The notes beneath the pieces were generated by a model that made no database searches, was not told where the DNA came from, and saw nothing but the letters and a program-made list of their open reading frames with translations. Positions 34,782 to 49,019 of a stretch of DNA of 64,000 bases are shown here, in pieces; positions within the stretch are counted from its first letter, which is position 1, and every line of letters begins with the position of its first letter. Source of the stretch: Hoplostethus atlanticus (lineage: Eukaryota; Chordata; Actinopteri; Trachichthyiformes; Trachichthyidae); the NCBI GenBank assembly GCA_034670405.1, contig JAXDDX010000014.1, forward strand, positions 4,969,001-5,033,000, given 5' to 3'. The translations under genes were made by a program, and so were the position numbers.

Positions 34782-37339
34782 GTAAAACCTGACGTTTTGT
34801 AGTACTTCTAAATATGTTTTTGTGTTGTCATGTATAAACTGCGTTAGGTTATTTAGCGTTACGTTTTTTATTGTCAATTGGCTAAAAGGCGAACATGATG
34901 CCAGTGAGATGTCTCTGCAGTTCACGTAATTTGCTTTTGGTAAAATACTTTTAGTAATTTATCTTGTGAACTTGCACAGGTTTTTTTTGTAACGTGCGAG
35001 TGGTTAGTATTAGGTTGTTATTATTGTTATTATTCGGTGCGTCGTTCGCCGAAGTGCAAGCCAAGACGAGAAAGCGCGTCGTGTGCCTGTTTTGCTCGGA
35101 GGCACCCGGGTTTACCTCTGAATCGGGGTAAATCAGTACTAAATTCAACGTTTAACTTCGTCAAAACTCAACTCTACAACAATTTCAACCATTATCTGAA
35201 CATTTGAAATCAGCTGTTTACTTCAGCTGTTTATTCCAGCAGCGTGAACCCACGCCAGACGGGGACAAGGGATCTACAGTGTAAACCCAGGGACAAAACT
35301 TGGGCTTAGGTTTTTAATTATCACCACTAACATTTGGACTAGGCTGTGGTAAACAAGTGGTGATACTGACTGTAGCGTACTATTACCCCCTCAAACGTTG
35401 CCTGCCCTTTAGTGCCTGCGTTCAGATGCCCAGTAACTTTCTTCCATAGGTGGCAGTTTCACTTTTGTCCACAAAGCGGTACCATTCATTGACAATGACG
35501 TGCGCCTGTGTAGGTTTCCTTCTCCCGGATGTCTCTGTCTGTGTTTTCCTTTGAACCTTTTGCTTATGTCTCATCATAACATTAGGCTATACATCATAGT
35601 GTCTTATTTGAACCCAAAACTTCTGACTGAGCAGATTGTTTTTTTTATGGATTGTCAGAAACGTTAAATAGCGGCACCATTTGCCACCCCACCCCCAGTT
35701 TAGCCTGGGAATTTGCTCTTCCTTAACTTTCCCTGGAGGTCAGTGGAACTGACCTTTAAAGAATGCATAAGCCATAAATTTTATTCAACAATCGCAAGGC
35801 TTGTCCATTTAGAGAGGGTGCACTTGAACACCAAGGCTTTCCTGTAAGCCGACAGCTTTGAAGGTTGGTGCTCTCGAACTAAAGACGCAAACACAAGTTT
35901 TTCTTGTGAAAAGTGCAAATGTGGCTGATTAAGGACCTAATTGTTTTCTTGCCCCTTTCCCTGTTTTAAAGCACATGCGCACTGGGCGAATTTGAAAATG
36001 AAGCATTGTGCGTTAAAATAGAATAAACATTGTTCAGATATTCAATTTTAGGACATTATATCAATTTTGCACAATTTTGGGAGTGGTGGAATGACGTTTC
36101 TATTTTTTTAATACATCGTCTATGAGGAAATATTTATGTTGCACAAACTTAAAAATGTATAGGTCTATCACAAATGAAAGATGAGTGAAATATCATTGAA
36201 GGAGCATGGCATTGGCAGCCCGAGTGAACTTGTGTGTCGCGCGGAGATCGTCATCATTTTAAGGGTGTTTCCCCAAATTAGACACACTCCCAGCCTCAGA
36301 TAATAAAAAAAGCTGTTTTAAACTTCTGCAGGAGTAGTGATCGCATTTTAATAATAATATCAGAATCAGCTCTGAGAATTTTGGAAACATTTTGAACTGG
36401 ACAGTTTTGTGAGTATCTTCAGTCCCATCTTTTTCTAACATTTTTAAAACCAATAACCATGCACATATTGTGTGCACTCAAAATAGGAAACCTTAATAAA
36501 TCTTAACGTAAAGCTTCCTCGCATTGTTTCTTAAAAGCGTCCTATAGTCCGAAATAGAACAAATCCCACATCCTCAAATAAGTGAAAAACAATCATCCTG
36601 TTCGTCCCTGTGTCGGAGTAAAGTTTACATCGTAATGCTATTTTGTTTTGAACAGTTGCTGTTAGCTGTGAAAGCAAGTTCCCTCATAAGGTAAGGTGGT
36701 TGTGGGGACCGAATGGAAGTCTAAATGGCACATTTATAATTAGACTGCCCATTCAGCACATTGTCCTGATTGCTATACAGGGACACCCGGCACTGTGACT
36801 GTCTCTATAGGAGTTTGTCTCTGACGGGCAGTGCACGCCGCTCCCCAAAAGAGTGAGAGAGGAAAGAATGAGAATCGGCACCACAGCCTTCTGATGCCCC
36901 GACGTTGCACTTGGCTGTTATTTAACGTCTCTAACATATTTTTTTTTTTTTGCAAAAGGGGAAAATGATCAACATTCAGTCTTCATCAGTCACCTTCTTC
37001 GTTCCTGCACTTCTCCGCACCCCCTAAAATGTTCTTTATAACTTGAATGTGCAATTCTAAGCATTGAAGAAATTTTTGGTGATCGCTTCAAATACCTTCC
37101 GTTATTTTACTAATTATACACAGGACACGTTTGCTTTTCTTTTCGCATTTATTATACTACTGCCGATTTTACCAGAAATCAAAAGCTGGACGTTGTCCTC
37201 TCCTGGGTTGCTAATTACACGACAGTAAGGCTAATGATGTCTTTTCTAGTTTTGGCATGTCACATTTAAAACTGATTTTTTTTCCCAGTTAAATAAATTG
37301 AAATCTCACTGGCCCTTGCACATTTTCTGTGTTTTCAAG
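34782..37339 (+). other. putative 5' intron, CpG-containing start
   Basis: The first 350 bases are rich in CpG (for example GCGTCGTTCGCCG near 35039); the rest is unique sequence with no exon supported. Confidence 0.4.
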
Positions 37340-37450
37340 GACTATCTGCGAGTGGATCTCGTGGTGACTTGAGGTTTTTACAAGACTGAAAAAGGCAACG
37401 TTTCACCTGGATCCGGCAGAAGACACAGACTCGCTGACGCTGATGTGCCA
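37340..37450 (+). other. candidate non-coding exon (sox6 5' UTR candidate)
   Basis: The acceptor tgtgttttcaag and the strong donor GTAAGT at 37451 bound 111 bases with no open frame throughout but with CpGs and exon-like composition. It fits a 5' UTR exon following the candidate first exon. Inference only. Confidence 0.4.
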
Positions 37451-39410
37451 GTAAGTTCAAAGATTTTAGGACTTTCATTTTGGCATGAAGGGAAAAGCAT
37501 GCATGCTCCGCCACCTGGCTCTCTTGTCCAAACATATCCTGCACTCCACAAGTCCAACGTCTCCCATGTTGCAAGAGGAACTTTGCTGCTTGAGAATCAT
37601 TGTTTTAAAATATTGATTATTAGATTGTTAGATTATTGACATTTCCTTATTTGTTTTCTAGTTGTTTGAGTGCAGACATGTATGGCGTCACCTCATCATC
37701 TTTTACTTCTTTTGCCTTTGTTTCCATGCCAGAATTTAGAGAAATGCTGTGTGTGTCAGTTATTTCGTCGCCCTACTTTTAATTGTCTTAATCATTTACA
37801 GGTAGGGTTTGTTTAAACAAATCAAGCCATGTCCTTTCTAACAGCCTTGCACCAGCAGGAGAGAAAGGGGGGGGGGGTAATACGTTTATGTGATATATAT
37901 AGTAGGATACATGATGGTTTTCTACATCTTACACTATATATGAAAAGGGGTTATTCCTTTTGCTCGGTGCAATTATATAGAACGTCAGTGTGGAAACTTC
38001 AAGAGAACAGACGGTACTTCTTTGAAATATTATTATAATGTTGACTAAAGTAGTAAGGAGCAAGCCATGAACCACACACATCAGTGTCGTGCTCGTAGAG
38101 ACGTGCTACTCCTCGTCAAGTCTTTTTCAAAACCCCAGTCTGGTGTTTATATATAAGCCATGAGATGAAATGTGTCCGTTTGTGTAGGTTTCAGTTTACG
38201 TCCTTGCTCATCTAGTAACTGATTTACCCGTAGCTCATTCCCTTGCCAAACACAATTCTTTGACATCAAAATGATATTACGACCAACTCCAACTAAGATG
38301 ATTTTACAGGAACAACTTTCTAATATCGATATAATTCTGGCACAACATTATAAATAATAGTGACGTATTGTCGTTTGTAGATAGAGCCACATTACAAACA
38401 ATAGCAATAATGACAGTTTGTCATTATCTGTGTTTATTCTCTACTAAATAATTTCAACCTGGATGGACCTAGATATTTTAAGTCTTTAATAGTTGTACAA
38501 GTGTCATTGTTTTCATTACTGTGTGTGTGTGTGTGTGCATCTGCGTATGCATGCATGGTACATTTCCTATTCCAGCTATTTTGCAGAGAATGCCTTCAAT
38601 CTCGACATGAGTAACTGCAACTACTGTTGAATTTGATTTTAAATATCAAAATCGCTATCCTTTTTTTTTTATCCTGTCCGGATATCATTTAGAGCACAAG
38701 AGTCCCACCTTACACATTGTGCATCTTCTCGTACATATCATGTAGAAAGACTGCTATTTCGTCCCAAGTCACACCGCGCTCCCGGGATGCAGGCAGGGAA
38801 GCGAGCAGCTAGGAGGAGGTGGTTGAGGGGTGCAAAGGTACTAGTCTCACCCTCTCCTTGTGGTAGCGGAGGGCGTGTGGAGTGAGCGGTGAGTGCCAGG
38901 CAGCCGAGACCTAATGATAAACAAGATGAGAGGAGGTAAACAACAGCAGGCCTGGTAAAGGTAGAGGAGGGTGGCAGCAGAAGGGTGGAGGACCGCAGGA
39001 GATAATAAATGTGGCAGCACATGTTGTGACATCTGTCTTTATAAGTGTTATCTAATTTGCAGTAGAATATTTCAGAACTGATGGGAATATGCTATAGCAG
39101 GGATTGTTTATTTGTTATACAAGTTATAGACATGTCGTTTCACTTCCGTCATGATGTTCAGATGTTTTCTTGCAACCTTGGACACTGTGATAAGGCATTG
39201 CACAATATTATGTTCAGTGAATGCATGCGTGCAGTTTTCCATAGACCAGGCTGACATTGAAGTCTTGATTCACCTTCCCCCATACATCAAAGTAATATTT
39301 GATGAGGCATTTTCTATGGAGCTTTGTTTCCCCGCAGTGTCCTTCGTGGCGTTAAGCAAACCAATATGACGGACCTTTTCATTCTGCTGATATGGTTCGT
39401 GCTCCTACAG
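37451..39410 (+). other. non-coding stretch, putative intron
   Basis: A G homopolymer at about 37868-37877 and (TG)n at 38520-38537; a G/C-richer block at 38760-39020 without a coherent frame. Nothing else recognised. Confidence 0.5.
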
Positions 39411-39536
39411 GAAAAATCTGGGCTTTCTCAATGTGAACCATTGTCACACCTCATAGATGAAGCCATCTTCAAATATTGATGAAATCAACAGTCCAGTAAA
39501 TCATCAACATCAGACAGTCGGACACCTAGAAGTTAG
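39411..39536 (+). other. weak candidate non-coding exon
   Basis: The acceptor gtgctcctacag and the donor GTACGC at 39537 bound 126 bases. Sites are moderate and no homology is known to me. Confidence 0.22.
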
Positions 39537-40149
39537 GTACGCCTCGACACAGTCACACAGGGACACAGGGAGGATTATTTTGAACTCTTTGAAAACGCAT
39601 CTTGTTGCATACCTTTTGAATTTTGTCCAGCTTTGACTGTTTATTTGCCACAGTCTGACTGAGTGGCGGATTTTAGTTGTTTTTATTTCCTGTGATGAGT
39701 CATTATTTTGTTCTTGCTGACCTTGGACTCAGGTTCCTATATTGTCAAAAATTGGGACAACGGGTTGAGTGCATGTTATTTTTCATTGAGAAATACATGG
39801 CACCTGTGCCCGGCACATATTGAACGTCCACAAGGGCATGAATGATTTCTGTCCTGCTCTGTTAGACCTCTGTTTCCCTCTGCCTGCCGTCAGCGAACAG
39901 TATTGCTGACATTAAAGAATTATAGATTAAAGAAACACACATTCGGGATATGTATATCTTCACAGGAACATTATAATTGCACAAGTAAGCTAAGTGGCTC
40001 ATTTTGATCTGTATCACTCACTCACCCACTAAATCTGTTTTTCTCAAAATAATTGGACATTTTCTTTTAGTCCATAGCATAGTTGTGCATAATTAACTTT
40101 GACTTCAAAATGCAACAGTCCTGGCGTGGTTTGGTAAATAGCCTCTGTT

Positions 40150-40370
40150 GATTCCTCTTAGAAATCACACATTAATATGTAGAATTAATTGGAAGGGCCT
40201 TGGTGGCCGCGTGTTTTTGACACAGGTCTGGGACTGTAATCAGGTGGAGGAATTAGCAGGGCTCATTGTTTTTTATGAATCAGATGAAGATTTGTACAGT
40301 GGCTGTGTGAAGATGGTTGCCTCTATCTCCATATCAAAGAGGCCCACAGTGCAGCCGGGCAGTAATTAAA
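40150..40370. promoter_or_regulatory. conserved-looking non-coding island
   Basis: Balanced composition with AATTAATTGG, GGCCGCGTG and TAATTAAAA motifs and no low-complexity sequence, immediately upstream of a CA microsatellite. The texture is like known vertebrate CNEs; conservation itself cannot be seen here. Confidence 0.25.
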
Positions 40371-40392
40371 ATGTGGTGGATTTTGGAGTCCA

Positions 40393-40395
40393 TGC

Positions 40396-40441
<46 letters not shown>

Positions 40442-40532
40442 ACACGTGCACACACAGGCACACACACACACAGGCAAACTTACACATAGGCACACAGGCG
40501 TGAGCACACAAAAGGGAGTACGCGCACTCACG

Positions 40533-40586
<54 letters not shown>
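40393..40586. repeat. compound CA microsatellite
   Basis: (CA)n at 40393-40438 and 40531-40586 with CA-rich sequence between (GGCACACA, CACGCACG). Confidence 0.95.
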
Positions 40587-40587
<1 letters not shown>

Positions 40588-41399
40588 CATATAGACCAAG
40601 GCCGATGACTGTCAGGTTGTGTGAAAAGAGTGCAGGTGGTTGAAACTGAATTTTAAACAAACACTCATGTTAGTCTGTGTTCCTCTTGCAGAATGTGGTA
40701 TGGGATCCAAAGCCATTTCAAGAAAACAAGTTAGTTTTCTCCTTTTCTTGTGGCAGCCATTTTGTTAACCACAGTTTGATTGAGCACTGCACTAATATTT
40801 TTCCACTCTGACTCAGTATCTGCTTTCACCGACTGCACGTACCACCTAACCTTTATTTTTAGTCGGTGCCATGTTTACTTTTCTTCAACTACATTGCATA
40901 TATTTCTTGTTCTCACTGAGTGACCTTGTTGCAGAGTAGTGAAATTATGAAAGCGGAGGCCCGAGGTTAACAGCTCCTTATTGGATTGTCGGACGGCCCT
41001 TTGTGATCTCTGTCCTTCCAGGATTGGAGAAGCTCTGAAGATTTGAGATTGCGTCTTGCGAGTGAACAAGGGAAAAGAGATTAGTGTAATGTGGGCCCTC
41101 GCGCTGCTCGCACACAAAAGCGCCAGAACAACCCTTTCCTTGTGATCCCCCCATTGTGTTTGGATCATGCCTTCCCATGGGCAAGCCACTGCCTTGGACT
41201 CAGCATAAAAGGGACTCCATGAAAATATCGCACTTGAACCAACACGGGCAGCTCTAACAGCGAAAAGCGAAATAATGTGAAAAAGGAGATTTTAAAGGAT
41301 CCCGTGCTATATTAGATAGGATATAAGGAGAGAAGCAGCGCAATTAAAGTATATACTGTAATTATAGTAGCGTGTGTAATTGCCAGTTTTCATTTGTTA

Positions 41400-41850
41400 A
41401 GATTTAGTTTAGCTGGTGCTTGGTAAATGATAATACCCTGTGACAGAAATAGAATCCCTCATGAATTATTATTGTACTCATCATGAACATTAGGAGGTAA
41501 CCAGACCTTCGTGATGAACCACATGTGTCGGTTTTAATCTTTGATAATTCAGCCACGGCAATTCAAAATATAATTGATCCAGCTTCCCAGCTATGCCCGC
41601 CTGTACTCCAGAGCGGAGCAGTATTCATTCTCTTTTCTCGGGTCCCCATTCTCTGCAAAAGCTGAATGATTAGACATTAGCCAGTTGGTGGAGGTTGACA
41701 GCCTGCCTGGTATCTGCCAGCTTGATCTGACATGAGATGTAAAATATGCTCCATGGTTGTGACTAAGCCAGCCAATCTGGGTTCTATCCTCCCCAGTCCA
41801 GCCTAAAGGATTCTGGGAGCCGTTTTGTTGGCACACGGCTTTTAGCAGAT
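41400..41850. promoter_or_regulatory. conserved-looking non-coding island
   Basis: 450 bases of complex sequence with CATGAATTATTATTG, ATTAGACATTAGCCAG and GGATTCTGGGAG motifs, bounded by a GT microsatellite at 41869-41894. No gene; enhancer-like by texture only. Confidence 0.3.
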
Positions 41851-41863
41851 TAGATATGGCAAC

Positions 41864-41894
<31 letters not shown>

Positions 41895-42658
41895 ACATAC
41901 ATATACAGGCGTAATACGTGCACGTAATTTTTGTGTATTTGCTGCTCATTGTAAAGTTGCGAGTATGTGATAAATGCTCATCTGTGGCACGCGCTGAAGT
42001 GATGTGGGTTCAGCGAATGATCTAACATAGCGTGACACGTTGGGCTGTGATTCACAAGGCTGCACCAGTTTGATTGTCATTGGTCAAGTAGGAGTACATA
42101 ACAAACACCTCATCAAACCGTCACTGTGGAATTATATACATGCAAAAGAGACTTGAGGCGCCATATCTTGAGTATTTCCATTTACTTTAAATTTGGGTGA
42201 AACTCTTTACCTTGTCGGTTTCATGAGGTTTTTGAAGATAGACGTCACAAGCTCGTCAGACATTGAGTGTTAGCTCTGTGGGTATGGAAACAAGTGCTGA
42301 TCAACTGCTTGCATTATGGAACAGCTACTGTGACATCTAAAACAGGCAGGGAAGTTATATGGAAAAGAAAGGATGCATTGGGCCAGAAATCAGATTCCCA
42401 ACAGTTTTTGTGCGGAAAATGGTAATGTGCAATGCCAAAAATAAATCAAAGTGACAAAGAGGGAGGGTGGGGGAAGAGATGGAAAGGGTCTTGTGGCTGA
42501 AGTTCTGATGAAGTTAACCAAATCATCTCGTTTTGTCCAGGTCTTTTGTTTCCTTTCTCAATATTTTTTTATACCGACTTGGATTTCTTATGGGACTTTG
42601 CCCTCAATGTGCATTATGAGAAAATGGCTTCAGCAGACCCAACCACAAGCTTTCTCCT

Positions 42659-42659
<1 letters not shown>

Positions 42660-42699
<40 letters not shown>

Positions 42700-42707
42700 C
42701 TGTGTTT

Positions 42708-42744
<37 letters not shown>
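42660..42744. repeat. (CT)n microsatellite, interrupted
   Basis: CT dinucleotides with a central TGTCTCTGTGTTTG interruption. Confidence 0.95.
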
Positions 42745-42749
<5 letters not shown>

Positions 42750-43739
42750 TTAGGCCATGTTGGTTGTGCACTTAATGATGTTAGAGGTTCATGTTGCCTG
42801 ATGAAGTATACGTAGATCGAACTCTACTCTAGAAAATTGTTTTTTTTTCTCCTGACCTTTTTTCAAGGTGGTTGAGAATAGCTATTGTGGGAATATGAGT
42901 GTGCAAAAACAGTAGCTAACTTCTGTCTTTTCTTTTATGTCTTTATTATCCTTTGGTTAATAGAGATTGGTGGTTATATCGTGTAGCTGAGCTCATCTCT
43001 TACCTCACCAGAGCCTTTCCATCACAGATAGGCTCCTTGGACAGATAGTCAAAATGTGTTCCAAATGGCAACGTTCCCTCGCCCCACCAGTGCCGTAGGA
43101 TAGCATGATGGGTGCAGGACCTACTTTATTCATCACTCTTTCTCCCTGTACCAATAACCACAGCAGAGCATAAACACTGTGCTGGAAAATATGAACTTTC
43201 AACTTCAACCAAGTGGAAAACAAATCAAAATTGAATTAAAACTCATCTGCTCTCTCTTTTGAGGGTCCATGGATGCAGATGCTTTAGAAACAAATGTCTA
43301 TGGCAGTGGAAACATTTTCGCTACGTCTAAGAAAGTGCAGTTTTTCTAAACTGTATTTAAGAAATAATTCAGACTACATCACCAGTGTCTAACTGGTCCA
43401 GCAACACATGTTTGTAAGCAAAGTACAGATATAGCATTTATTCTGAGGAAAGCCCAGAAAGCCCAGATCAGTGCCAGAAGAATGAAGGCAATGAAAGTAA
43501 GGTCCTCGCTAATCAGTTTTTTGAATGGGACTAAAAAAGAGAAATCTGCTGAAATGATAGAGAAAGCTTGTGGTTTGGCCCTTGCAGTGAATTTCCCATG
43601 AGCCTCTTTGACAATCTGAGGGGATAGCCACTCTGGCACACGCCGCCCGCCCGCCCACATACAATACATACACACACACACACACACATGCACACGCACA
43701 CAAGTCCTGTTCTCTGCCAGGCAGTGCGGGTGTAGAAAC

Positions 43740-43923
43740 TCCTGGGAGGAGGCTTGTCAGAGGAAGGATGACTGACAGGAGGTGGGTGAGGAATAGACTG
43801 TGGGGGAGCCGAGGAGGATGGGAGGGGCTGTCCTGTCTACGGAACAGCCACGCTACTCCTTTTTTCCACTGGAGAGGACGGACTACGTAAAATCTGCGAC
43901 CACCTTACTGATCAGAAAAAAAG
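43740..43923 (+). other. candidate alternative first exon
   Basis: A G-rich block (GGGAGGAGG, GGATGGGAGGGGCTG) lies after a CA microsatellite at 43671-43702 and leads to AGAAAAAAAG and the donor GTATGA at 43924. It could be an alternative promoter/first exon of the same downstream gene. The start is arbitrary. Confidence 0.25.
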
Positions 43924-44499
43924 GTATGACATTGTGGAACCCCTAGAATGGGTCATCTTATTAAGAAAGCAAACTTTGTTGAACGAGATGGAGATGTTAT
44001 TTTGCTGAAACATTACATGACTATTATAGATAAAAAAGCCCGAAAGACTGTAAGAAAACACATAAACCTCACCAACACACACACACAGGCGTGCACACAC
44101 TATATGCGGCAGGCCTATGGTTGCGGTTGTGTGTCAGCAAGGAGAAAAGCTTTATGTCCTTGGTTAGGGGTGGGGCTGAGGGTAAGTTGGGGAGGTACAA
44201 TGTTCCTCCTCATCCTCAGCAAGGCTAAATTTATTGGTTGCCATCTGCAGGGTGGAGGAGTTTGGGTTGCGGCCAGCCCAGAGAAAAGGCTTCTAATTAA
44301 ACAGTCATCATTATCAACTTGTGGTCAGTGATCATCATCCCCAACACTGGCTCTCCAAGATGAACATGGAATCATTGAGGCTTTCCTTGAAGCCCGTGCT
44401 GGACTGAATTAGAATGGAAGAAACAGAGGAGAAAAGTGCTAGAGAGAACGTTTTTCCCTCTTGGCAGAACAGGCAGCACGCGGCCCGGTGCCATATCCA

Positions 44500-44910
44500 C
44501 TCAGGTTTAAACAATTACCCAACATCAGAGAAACCAGCAGAGCCTCAGCGCTGGAACCGGCGTCGTGTTTTTTGACTGCTGTACGTCAGGCCACGGTTTC
44601 AGACATGGCCAAGTGTCACATGTAAGGGGAGCTTTCGATAATTTCAATTAGTGTAAGAGGGTGTGCCTGCAGTATCTGTATCACTGGTGCTTGGAGGAGC
44701 TTTCCTTTGAGGTTGACAGCCCCTTAATATAGTATTTCATGGTTTGATGTGTGAGTGACACAGAGGCGCTCAAAGAGGACGGCAAAATGGTTTATTAGGA
44801 CCTAATTAGAGCCCTGTGATTAAAGGGGAAGTGACTGTGATTAGGAGAACCGCGGATGATTTGGAAAAATGGGATGAATATTCAGAGCGGAGAAAAGCAC
44901 AACAGTGTAT
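44500..44910. promoter_or_regulatory. conserved-looking non-coding island
   Basis: Complex sequence with GGTTTATTAGGACCTAATTA and CCCTGTGATTAAAGG motifs next to (GT)n at 44910-44972. No coding frame. Confidence 0.3.
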
Positions 44911-44972
44911 GTGTGTGTGTGTGTGTGTGTATTAGCATGTGTGTGTGTGTGTGTGCGCGCGTGCATGTGTGT

Positions 44973-47079
44973 GAGTGTTTGTAGGAGAAGATGGGAGCAC
45001 TACGAGTCCTGACTGCTGTAGAGCCTCGTGTTATGATATCATCTTTACAGCAGATCTCATCAGAAGAGCTTTTTCAATGTAAGCTATTGGGCAGAAAATG
45101 CACAAAAGAAAGTAGCTGGTGTTACCCCCCAAACAGCCTGCCGTTTTTTCTTTTTGCATGTGAGTACGTGGACTCTTCCTCACGGGAAAAAAAATCCAGA
45201 AATCCGATTAACTGTTCTTGTAGCCCCGACCATTGATGACCAAAAAAAAAATGGAGATGACCTCAGTTTGTTGCTTGTTTTTTTGCACGGTAGGGGCCCG
45301 GCATGTAAAAGTAATGCACTGGACTTTCACAGCCAATTGAACATGAAATCATGAGGAATGTTCGGCAAAGCCAGGGTCTACTTCAGGAAGCTTAGAGCAC
45401 TTGCAAAGAATCACACATTCTTGTGAACTTCAAAGTATGTGCTGGTTAAGCAAAGAGATAAATGGTCTTATTATTATTAGTTTCCATCAATGGAGAGATT
45501 AGCATTGGTTTTTCTTTCTTTTCACCCCACAAACTTCTAACACCTTCAGACATATGATAGCCACTGCCATTTAGAAATCATTTATGGGAGTGTTCTGAGG
45601 GCAGGAGATAGTCAGCAGGGCCTTGCGATTTTACAATTTCACAACTGACTTCCTCCTTAAAATGACACTGGCTTACCTGCCTATTACCCCCTTTGATTTC
45701 TACACTACATGCTTCTGCGCTCTGAGAGGTATTCATAATAAGCTTAAACTTCTCTGGCTTCATTGCTAAAGGCTGCTTATCTCGCGGCTATTCAAGAAAA
45801 AGAAGAGTAATATTTTTTCCAATTTCAACATTTTACTGTAGGGCCCCCAGTCTATCCAAACCACCTTTAGGGGTTTAGGGGTTTGTTGTGGAGAGCAGGC
45901 ATGCACACACAAGCGCACATGTGCCACACACACACAGTCAGTCCATGACGCGCTTCTGTTCTGGAAAAAGAATTATTAATCTTTGTTATTTCAAATGTGA
46001 AATGTTACAGCTGTGGGATTTTGTTAGCCTAAACAATGTTCTCTAGGTGAAATCTGGACAGTCACATATTTCAACTTATTTATGTATTAGGGGTGTCGTG
46101 CACCAGCGTGTTCGCCTGCTTAGTCTGCTTTGTTCCTTTAATTGGGATCTAAGTCTATGTCATTTTCACAGAATAGGAATCCTGAAAAGTGTTTTTCTTG
46201 CATCACATCGATCACAACGACACTTTTAAAGACCATTTTGCATTTTCAGACCCAGAGTTTAATTTATTTACATCTTCATTTTCTCACGATGCATCGCTCA
46301 AGCGTGGTCTATTTCAAAATGTACGATATACTTGAAAAATAGTGTGCAGAGAACAGTAGTGGCTACAGAGGGCCCTCTACCTGGAGCGATGTCAATATTT
46401 CTAGAAGGATAATGAGAAGCATGTGTTAAGCTGGCTAAATAAAATTCACTGACCTTTCATGTGACCCACCTGTCGTGCTTTCAGCACTGTTAACACCAAC
46501 CTTATGTTACTATCGTCCAGACAGCCACTGTGTTTGCGATGGCCTTGAAGAGCCTCTTCCTCCTGCTCTTCTCCTGTTCCATACAACACATACTCAACAT
46601 CCGCATCAGCACAGGCACTATTTAGCTTAGCACACAGAGGCCAACTAAACAACATTGACTAAACCTCCACAAACTACCAGAAGATACAAGCAGACATCTG
46701 TAAGTGCGAAGTGTTTGTTTGAAGTACATCTTTCCCCAGCAGTTACCAGTGTGCAGTATCTTTGTACTAGTGTTCCCCAGCCCTCTCTCTCTCTCTAGCT
46801 CTCAATTCCTCAGTTTTACCATTCCCTGTGCCATGCTGTAATGGGCTCCCAAGGCATGATGGGAATATAATAACTGTTTGACTATGTTTTTCTTACCCCC
46901 CTCATTCTCCACTAAATGTAAAATGTGCCCAGCAACATGGGATATATAGTAGACGTTGTGATGTCAGTTGTTATTGCTGGATGTGCATACTAGGAAATTT
47001 TGGATTATTTTCCAAAATCTGCTGCGCGGAGTGCATTATGTCACAAAGGCCACATTGTAGCTACTTGGGTGTAGAGCAG

Positions 47080-47084
<5 letters not shown>
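44973..47084. other. non-coding stretch, putative intron
   Basis: Nothing recognised beyond short A runs near 45188 and 45241. Confidence 0.5.
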
Positions 47085-47127
<43 letters not shown>

Positions 47128-47166
47128 ACTGCCTCTCTTTCTCTCTCTCTCTCTGTCTCTCTCTCC
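47085..47166. repeat. (CT)n microsatellite, interrupted
   Basis: CT dinucleotides with TGTCACTGCC and TGTC interruptions. Confidence 0.95.
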
Positions 47167-49010
47167 CTTGTTGTATACATTACTTGGCCACCTTCTGTGC
47201 TCTCAGTCCAGACTGCAGCCTTATTTTATGCCCATTTCCTCTCCTTGTGCTAGAATCAATGGACAATGGGCCTATAGGATACTTACATAATGGAAAAATC
47301 ATGCATTATATTCAAGCTCATACTGTGCAGGGTAGCGACTGAGAATGCTATCCAGTCTCAAGTTTCTTCCCAAGCAATTTGATTACGTGCAAAATTGCTG
47401 CAGATATCTTGACAACGTTACAATATTAGGGTTGGAATTTTTGAATTAGAGCGGTATCAAAACATTTAGATTGATGCGGTATACTCGATCACATGCACAT
47501 GCTCCGTGAAACATGTGACTTGATGTTATTTTCTCCAAGTTTAAATGATGAGTAACTGATGATTGGCGCGTTCAAAGTCCTCTTCTGTCCAATTGGATGT
47601 GGTCTCTCTCTGCCTGGGACTCCCAACACTGCCTCTGTACAATGCAGTATGGCCTGGAAGAGTGTCCAATAAAGAACCTCCTGTTCCACTAATTGAATTT
47701 GCCACTAAAATATGCTGGCAGGAGCCCCTTACCTTGTTTGAGTTATTTATTGCCTGGCTGTAGAGGTAATTTGACCTTCTCATTTCAAAGGCTCTTTTTT
47801 AATCCAGAAAAAGAGTGTTAAACTCAATTATACCAGTGATCAGTGACTCAAACACTACATTTGTTTCCTCTGAGGGGACAAGCCAAGTAGAACCCTACTC
47901 TCAGCTCCTTGTCTCCTTACTCCCGGGCCCTTCCAGCCCTACAGGACAACAAGGGGGTGAGGGAAGTTAGAGGAGAGAGAAATGGGGAAGGGAGGGATTC
48001 AGTGAGATGAGAAAGGGAGAATGGAGAGAGAGAGAGAGAGAGGGAGATGCGGAAAGAGAGAGAGGGAGAGAGGAAAGTGCCCTACAGTTCCTGCCATGTC
48101 ACAGGAGATTTGTGTCCTCCCTTTAAATCATTTCCCTCTTTAGAAGATTAAGAAGGCAGAAATATTCTCAAACTGATCATTTTCCCTCCTCCTAAATGGA
48201 CTCATTTGCATTTGCAAACGCTGCTATTAATTGTGGGTTTAAAAAAAAAAGACAAATGACGTCTGCAACTGTAAATAAAAATAAAAAGCAGAGGTTATAA
48301 TGTTAATTGTTAAAATGGCTGTACAGGGGCCAGGCGAGCCAATGCAAAGCATACGCACCGATCACCATCAGATTTACACCGTGGCCACTATACGCTATAG
48401 CACAGGCTTACTCTTTTGTTGATTTGACCCTTGATCAATCATTTTTTGTCAAACATGCGGAGGTCATCTGTTGGCCTTGTGTCTGTGTGGTAATGCACCA
48501 AAAACAAAGAACAAACCAGCTCAATTTCTAGATGTATGTTTTGGCAGGTGGCAGAGAAACACACAGTGGCATGCGGTTACAGAGTACAATATACCTTACC
48601 CCAATTGCTATTTGATGAATGTAGGATGAACTCTGCTTTCGGGACACACCGTGTTAATGGTCCACTACATTCATTCCTTTTTCCCCGAGAACACTGCTGC
48701 CCAGTGGAAACTTGCTCCACTCTATAACCAGACTATTGTAGAGGTTTCCCCACATGCCCTTAGTTAAAGTAGCCTGTCCTTATGGTGTTGATGTAGTTGC
48801 TGAATGGTTATTTGCCAACGTAAGCCCGTCTTTGTAAATCTAAAACGGTGTGACAGTAACACAAGTCGCCGGTGGAAGAGGCCGCTATCGAATAGTGTGT
48901 CCCCGCTTCTTTTCCGAAACAAGAAGAACACTGAATAATTTGCGGACACCAATGCCTTGTTGTAACCTGATCATTTATGGATCAGTTGTTTCCTTTCTGG
49001 TTTAATTCAC
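47167..49010. other. non-coding stretch, putative intron
   Basis: Includes a purine-rich GA tract at 47960-48076 and an A run at 48241-48250. No gene recognised. Confidence 0.5.
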
Positions 49011-49019
49011 CATGTGATT

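Noticed and set aside
40323-40660. Cys/Val- and His/Thr-repeat open frames around CA/GT microsatellites (also 62330-62599, 63718-63962)
   Set aside because: Dinucleotide repeats are open in several frames by their nature.
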